Source of the DNA: Tenericutes bacterium HGW-Tenericutes-5
Lineage (GTDB): Bacteria > Bacillota_I > Bacilli_A > Izemoplasmatales > Hujiaoplasmataceae
DNA: 10,593 nucleotides
NCBI GenBank assembly: GCA_002839125.1
Contig: PGXI01000046.1
Coordinates: 1 to 10,593 of the forward strand
Direction of reading: 5' to 3'
Shown here: one piece after another, positions 6,970 to 10,593 of the stretch
How the letters are laid out: every line of letters begins with the position of its first letter
How positions within the stretch are numbered: position 1 is the first letter of the stretch
Program-made: the position numbers and the translations under genes
Notes under the pieces: model-generated
Seen by the model: the letters and a program-made list of their open reading frames with translations, nothing else
The model's database searches: none
What the model was told of the DNA's origin: nothing

Positions 6970-7890
6970 ATGAAAAAAATCATATTATTATTAGTAATTT
7001 TATTATCAGGTTCACTAGTAGCTTGTAGTTCAAATGATGACTGGGATTCGTCAAAGAACATTACATTATATACAAGAGATACTTCAAGCGGAACTAGAGC
7101 AGGTTTTATGGAGGGGATTGGATTTTCCGATGCAGCAGAAGATAATAGTTTGCTAGCTGAAGGGTATGTCATTAAGGATAACACAGGTATTCTAACCTCT
7201 ATGAAGACTGATGAATATGGAATAGGTTATATTTCTTTAGCAAGTTTGAATGAAAATGTTAAAGGATTACAATTTGATGGCGTTGATCCAACAATTGCAA
7301 ATGTAGTAAATAACACATACGGATTAAAAAGACCTTTCAATTATGTAATTAGATCATTGGATGACTTTGCTAATGAAACAGAAAAAAATATTACTTTAGC
7401 TTTTGTAGCTTTCCTTCATACATCAGATGGAGCAGACATTATTACAAATGAAGGTGCAATTCCATTAACTTCAAACTCAACTTGGGATGATATTAAAGGA
7501 AATTACGAAGTATGTAATCAAGATAATAGTGCAGTTACAATAAAATTTGGCGGTTCAGATTCGATTGAAAAAATCGCATTAGCTTTAACAGAAGCATTTG
7601 CACCAAAGTGCGGTAACTTTACTCCTGAACATGATCATACCGGTTCATCAGATGGGTTTAAACGTACTCAAGGTTCAGAAAAAGACGGAGTAAACTACAA
7701 ACACGTTGGTTTTGCTTCAAGGCCTTTTAAAGATACAGAAACTGGTTCAGAAGGAACTCAAGGACAACTAGCCTGGGATGCTATTGTAGCGATTGTTCAT
7801 TTGAATAATGAAGTTACAAACGTTACTGCAGAAGATTTAAAGAAAATCTATAGCGGAGAATATGCTACTTGGGAACAATTAATAGGTTAA
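6970..7890 (+). CDS. pstS: Phosphate-binding lipoprotein PstS, circularly permuted
   Basis: Extracellular phosphate receptor of the Pst ABC transporter. The 306-residue protein has a lipoprotein signal: Lys2-Lys3, a hydrophobic stretch, lipobox LVAC, and Cys19 as lipid anchor. The body carries the PstS motifs in swapped order. Residues 30-170 match the usual C-terminal half: RDTSSGT at 36-42 (phosphate-loop Arg36, Ser40, Gly41, Thr42), GIGYISL at 84-90, LKRPF at 119-123, DGADII at 153-158 and GAIPL at 162-166. Residues 189-306 match the usual N-terminal half: GGSDSI at 194-199, HTGSSDGF at 223-230, GFASRPF at 247-253, AWDAIVAIVHLNNEV at 268-282, then LKKIYSG and WEQL. The start is ATG 6970 because AAAGGAG (6957-6963) lies six bases upstream; an in-frame TTG at 6943 would bury the signal peptide. 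First gene of pst; binding loops look intact, so it is probably functional. Confidence 0.93.
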   Translation: MKKIILLLVILLSGSLVACSSNDDWDSSKNITLYTRDTSSGTRAGFMEGIGFSDAAEDNSLLAEGYVIKDNTGILTSMKTDEYGIGYISLASLNENVKGLQFDGVDPTIANVVNNTYGLKRPFNYVIRSLDDFANETEKNITLAFVAFLHTSDGADIITNEGAIPLTSNSTWDDIKGNYEVCNQDNSAVTIKFGGSDSIEKIALALTEAFAPKCGNFTPEHDHTGSSDGFKRTQGSEKDGVNYKHVGFASRPFKDTETGSEGTQGQLAWDAIVAIVHLNNEVTNVTAEDLKKIYSGEYATWEQLIG

Positions 7891-7919
7891 CAAATTTCTT
7901 CCTTTTATTTCAATACACG

Positions 7920-7948
7920 AAAGCCCCTAAGGTTCAAGGGCTTTTCTT
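7920..7948 (+). terminator. Hairpin between pstS and pstC, partial terminator or mRNA-stabilising stem
   Basis: AAAGCCC (7920-7926) pairs with GGGCTTT (7938-7944) around an 11-base loop, followed by TTTTCTT (7942-7948). The stem is short and the T-run is interrupted, so complete termination is unlikely because pstC, pstA and pstB follow without another clear promoter. Partial termination or 3' end protection would give more PstS than permease, as described for Bacillus pst operons. Loop bases 7932-7937 are complementary to 7960-7965 just before the pstC start. Confidence 0.6.
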
Positions 7949-7965
7949 GCGTCTAGGAGTTGAAC

Positions 7966-8940
7966 ATGAAAAAAACTAAACAATGGTTTAAAAATTTAAG
8001 AAATAACTTTCATTTTAATAGTAAGAAAGAAATAGTTGATTTTTTTGTTAGACTAGTCTTCTTGATATCAACTATTATTTCTGCGTCTTTTATTATCATA
8101 ATAATTGCTTTTATCGCAAGAGAAGGGATTAAACCTTTTGTGACTGATAATAATGGATTAGGTGCTGTGAATCTATTTAGATTCTTAAGCGGAAGAGTCT
8201 GGCTAACCGGAACTACTTTTCAATCAAATCTTTATAGCGTTGGATTCATAATTATTAATACTTTGTACGTCGCTTTGCTTTCTTTGCTTATTTCAATGCC
8301 GATTGGAGTCCTTACGGCTTTGTTTATAGCAAAAATAGCTCCAAAGAAGTTGAGTTCCATAATGAGAACAGTTATTGAATTGTTAGCAGCAATTCCATCG
8401 ATTGTTTATGGTTTATTTGGGGCTGGAGTTATTCTTCCTTTTGTTTACAATTTTGCTAAAACATTAGGAATTCAATCACCAGGTGGAAATTCTGTATTAG
8501 CGACAGTTGTTGTATTATCGCTAATGATCTTACCAACAATTACTGCTTTGTCAGAAGTTGCGATTAGAAGTGTTGGTAAGGATATTGAGCACGGTTCTTT
8601 AGCTCTTGGAGCAACAAAAACGCAAACACACTTCAAAGTAATTTTAACTAGCGCAAAATCAGGAATATTCTCTGCGGCCATCTTAGGTATCGGTAGAGCA
8701 TTAGGAGAAGCTACTGCAGTTAGTTTAGTAGCGGGTAACGCTCAAAATGGACCCTCATTTGGAATATTTCAAACAACTTCTACATTGACATCAACAATGT
8801 TACAAGGGTTAAAAGAAACAATTGGACTAGATTATGACATTCGTTTTAGTGTAGGTATAGTCTTGATGATAGTGATATTGATCACAAACATGGTCTTAAA
8901 TTACGTCAAAAAGAAAGTAGGTAATGTAAATGTCAAATAA
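7966..8940 (+). CDS. pstC: Phosphate ABC transporter permease PstC
   Basis: One of the two integral membrane subunits that form the phosphate channel. The 324-residue protein has a basic N-terminus, a first membrane segment at about 30-50, an extracytoplasmic loop, a second at about 92-120, and further hydrophobic segments giving the expected six. Permease motifs are AAIPSIVYG (141-149) and the cytoplasmic EAA loop at about 208-227 with SLALGATKTQT, which docks on PstB; IGRALGEATAV follows. ATG 7966 is chosen because AGGAG (7955-7959) lies six bases upstream; the in-frame TTG at 7960 abuts that site and cannot be the start. Its end overlaps pstA by 11 bases, so translation is coupled. PstC is distinguished from PstA by its position right after pstS, its N-terminal extension and the SPGGNS segment in mid-protein. 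Confidence 0.94.
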   Translation: MKKTKQWFKNLRNNFHFNSKKEIVDFFVRLVFLISTIISASFIIIIIAFIAREGIKPFVTDNNGLGAVNLFRFLSGRVWLTGTTFQSNLYSVGFIIINTLYVALLSLLISMPIGVLTALFIAKIAPKKLSSIMRTVIELLAAIPSIVYGLFGAGVILPFVYNFAKTLGIQSPGGNSVLATVVVLSLMILPTITALSEVAIRSVGKDIEHGSLALGATKTQTHFKVILTSAKSGIFSAAILGIGRALGEATAVSLVAGNAQNGPSFGIFQTTSTLTSTMLQGLKETIGLDYDIRFSVGIVLMIVILITNMVLNYVKKKVGNVNVK

Positions 8941-10129
8941 AAGAAAAAAGTTTGATAAACTCCTACAAATAATCACTTATGCATCGTCTTCAATTGGTGT
9001 ATTGATTCTATCTTTAATCGTAATTTTTGTAATAAAAAATGGGGTAGGTCTTATTAATTGGGATTTGATTACCAATGATTATCACGCTCAATTTTATAAT
9101 GGTGGCATTGATGAAGTAACGACTTTTTCCAACACATCTAGACCAATAAATTTAGATGATGAAGATGTTTACTCTGAAAAATGGGGTATAGCACTAAGGG
9201 ATGGTCTTGACCGTGAAGGAAAGCCAATTGTTGAAGTTACATATATTGCTGAAGATTCTCCGTTAAATTTAATGTATGACAAGAATAATCTTGATAACGC
9301 TGATTTTGAAATAGAAGTTGAGAATGTAATAAGTTCAATTAAGTTTGACAACAAACCATCAGCATTAAGTTTATATGGAGCAGAATACATGATAAATGAA
9401 TTAGATGCAGAAAATCAGTTCAGAGAGATAGTTTTTTCATCTCTCGGAGGCGGAATAAGAGGTTCTCTAATTACAACTCTTTACACAATTGGATTAACTT
9501 TGATAATAGCCTTACCAATAGGGATATTTTCTGCAATCTACCTTAATGAGTTTGCTAAAAAGAATTTTGTAACAAGAGTTATTAGAAGTATGATAGAAAT
9601 GCTTACCGGAGTTCCAAGTATAATTTTTGGTTTAATGGGTTTAGCAGTTTTCGTACCTCTTACAACTAGATACACACCAGCTGATGGCGCTAATTTATTA
9701 TCGGGAAGTCTTACACTGGCGGTAATCTTATTGCCAATTATAATTAGATCTACTGAAGAATCTTTAAAAGTAATACCTGATGATTTCAGATTTGCATCGC
9801 TAGCTCTTGGGGCTAATAACAGCCAAACGACATTTAAAGTAGTTTTACCTTCAGCTTTACCTGGCATACTAACAGCAACTTTACTTGCGATTGGGCGTGT
9901 GATTGGTGAGAGTGCTGCATTAATTTTCGCCATTGGAACTACAATCAAAGATGATATATCAATCTTTGGCAAATCTACAACACTTGCAGTCCATATTTGG
10001 TCATTATTAACAGATGAACCAGCTAACATTGAACTAGCAAGTACCATTTCAATCATTATTTTAATTATAGTTTTGGTATTAAATATTTCCGTAAAATTAT
10101 TATCAAAAAAATACTTAAAAAGAGTATAA
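8930..10129 (+). CDS. pstA: Phosphate ABC transporter permease PstA with a large extracytoplasmic insertion
   Basis: Second channel subunit of the Pst transporter. At 399 residues it is about 100 longer than typical PstA proteins of about 280-300. Membrane segment 1 is at about 13-35. A hydrophilic, acidic region of about 135 residues (37-175) follows where family members usually have some 40. Then come the conserved GGGIRGSL at 173-180, segment 2 ending PIGIFSAIYLNEFA at 196-209, GVPSIIFG at 227-234, the EAA loop at about 276-305 with SLALGANNSQT, and GRVIGESAAL. The core is thus normal and the extra material lies outside the cell. The gene overlaps pstC by 11 bases, with TAGG (8918-8921) upstream as a modest ribosome site. 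I do not recognise a known domain in the insertion. Confidence 0.93.
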   Translation: MSNKRKKFDKLLQIITYASSSIGVLILSLIVIFVIKNGVGLINWDLITNDYHAQFYNGGIDEVTTFSNTSRPINLDDEDVYSEKWGIALRDGLDREGKPIVEVTYIAEDSPLNLMYDKNNLDNADFEIEVENVISSIKFDNKPSALSLYGAEYMINELDAENQFREIVFSSLGGGIRGSLITTLYTIGLTLIIALPIGIFSAIYLNEFAKKNFVTRVIRSMIEMLTGVPSIIFGLMGLAVFVPLTTRYTPADGANLLSGSLTLAVILLPIIIRSTEESLKVIPDDFRFASLALGANNSQTTFKVVLPSALPGILTATLLAIGRVIGESAALIFAIGTTIKDDISIFGKSTTLAVHIWSLLTDEPANIELASTISIIILIIVLVLNISVKLLSKKYLKRV

Positions 10130-10141
10130 GGAGATAAAAAT

Positions 10142-10593
10142 ATGAGTAATGTATTTACAATAAATAATCTAAATTTGCATTATGGAGACTTTCAAGCTTT
10201 AAAAGATATCTCGCTTAATGTAGAAAAAAATAAAGTTACAGCTTTGATTGGTCCTTCAGGTTGTGGAAAGTCTACTTTCTTAAGATGTTTAAATCGGATG
10301 AACGATTTAATAGATGACTGTCAAATCGATGGAGAAGTTTTATATCGTACCAATAATGTTTATGATAAAAATTACGATGTTATTTCTCTTAGAACAAAAG
10401 TAGGAATGGTATTCCAAAAACCCAATCCTTTTCCGATGACGATATTTGATAATATTGCATATGGACCAAGATGCCAAGGAATAAAAGACAAAGTAGAGTT
10501 AGGAAAAATAGTTGAGACATCATTAAAAAAAGCGGCATTGTGGGAAGAGGTTAAAGATCGTTTAAAAGAAAGCGCAATGAGTTTATCAGGAGG
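10142..10593 (+). CDS. pstB: Phosphate ABC transporter ATPase PstB, partial (N-terminal 150 residues)
   Basis: Cytoplasmic ATPase that powers phosphate import. Visible are LHYGDFQALKDISL near residues 12-25 with the A-loop Tyr14, Walker A GPSGCGKST at 37-45, LRCLNRMNDL at 47-56, and the PstB-typical Q-loop stretch LRTKVGMVFQKPNPFP at 83-98 with Gln92. The window ends inside the LSGG signature, so Walker B and the H-loop are missing; a full protein would have about 250 residues. The ATG follows AAGGAG (10128-10133), which overlaps the pstA stop, with 12 bases between the genes. The 'NPFPMTIFDN' stretch separates PstB from other ABC ATPases. phoU often follows pstB, but that lies outside this window. 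Confidence 0.97.
   Translation, partial: MSNVFTINNLNLHYGDFQALKDISLNVEKNKVTALIGPSGCGKSTFLRCLNRMNDLIDDCQIDGEVLYRTNNVYDKNYDVISLRTKVGMVFQKPNPFPMTIFDNIAYGPRCQGIKDKVELGKIVETSLKKAALWEEVKDRLKESAMSLSG

Noticed and set aside
6951..7184. Open frame antisense to the start of pstS
   Set aside because: It covers the pstS ribosome site and signal peptide on the opposite strand, has no motif and no ribosome site, and is explained by the low-complexity coding sequence of pstS.
6970..7890. PstS motif order as a sequencing or assembly artefact, or as two broken gene fragments
   Set aside because: The reading frame is continuous, has one signal peptide and one stop, contains each half exactly once, and sits correctly at the head of a pst operon with its own ribosome site. 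An artefact would rarely join the halves in frame at loop positions, though read-level confirmation was not possible here.
7960..7965. TTG at 7960 as the start of pstC
   Set aside because: It directly abuts AGGAG, leaving no spacer; ATG 7966 has a normal six-base spacer.
9538..10056. A 172-codon open frame on the minus strand opposite the 3' part of pstA
   Set aside because: It lies wholly inside pstA, whose motifs and family match are clear. The antisense product resembles no family I know and lacks a convincing ribosome site; it is a shadow of the pstA codons.

Overview
This window comes from a low-GC bacterium, probably a member of the Bacillota or a Bacilli/Mycoplasmatota-type lineage. 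The sequence is very AT-rich. Genes are tightly packed, most have AGGAGG-type ribosome binding sites, and there is a Gram-positive style lipoprotein. Tryptophan is encoded by TGG and no reading frame needs TGA as a sense codon, so the standard code fits; none of the ten visible stop codons is TGA. I cannot name a genus.

Layout. (1) Positions 1-3709, minus strand: an aromatic amino acid operon transcribed in the order tyrA, aroA, aroB, aroC. AroC is cut by the window edge with only its N-terminal 199 residues present. The genes are separated by 0-16 bases. (2) Positions 3710-3867: a divergent intergenic region with an extended -10 promoter on each strand. (3) Positions 3868-6823, plus strand: a flavin-reductase-family gene, folD, purB and a small PspC-domain membrane protein, closed by a strong intrinsic terminator at 6838-6876. 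(4) Positions 6877-10593, plus strand: a high-affinity phosphate transport operon, pstS-pstC-pstA-pstB, with pstB cut by the window edge just at its LSGG signature.

How the genes work together. AroB, AroA and AroC are shikimate/chorismate pathway enzymes, and TyrA takes chorismate-derived prephenate toward tyrosine. The divergent flavin reductase may supply reduced flavin, which chorismate synthase needs; this is inference. FolD makes the one-carbon folates used in purine synthesis, and PurB catalyses two purine steps, so that pair is coherent. PstS binds phosphate outside the cell, PstC and PstA form the channel, and PstB is the ATPase.

Most notable observations. The PstS protein appears circularly permuted: the half that is normally C-terminal (RDTSSGTR, GIGYISL, RPF, GAIPL) comes first, directly after the lipoprotein signal, and the normally N-terminal half (GGSDS, HTGSSDG, GFASR, the segment ending in WEQL) comes last. 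PstA carries an extracytoplasmic insertion of roughly 100 residues between its first two membrane segments. Upstream of pstS there is a PhoP-box-like array, TTTACA-N5-TTTACA-N4-TTTACT, whose first repeat is built into the T-tract of the preceding terminator. Between pstS and pstC a hairpin has a loop complementary to the six bases just before the pstC start codon. The starts of pstS, pstC and probably aroB lie downstream of the longest open frame.
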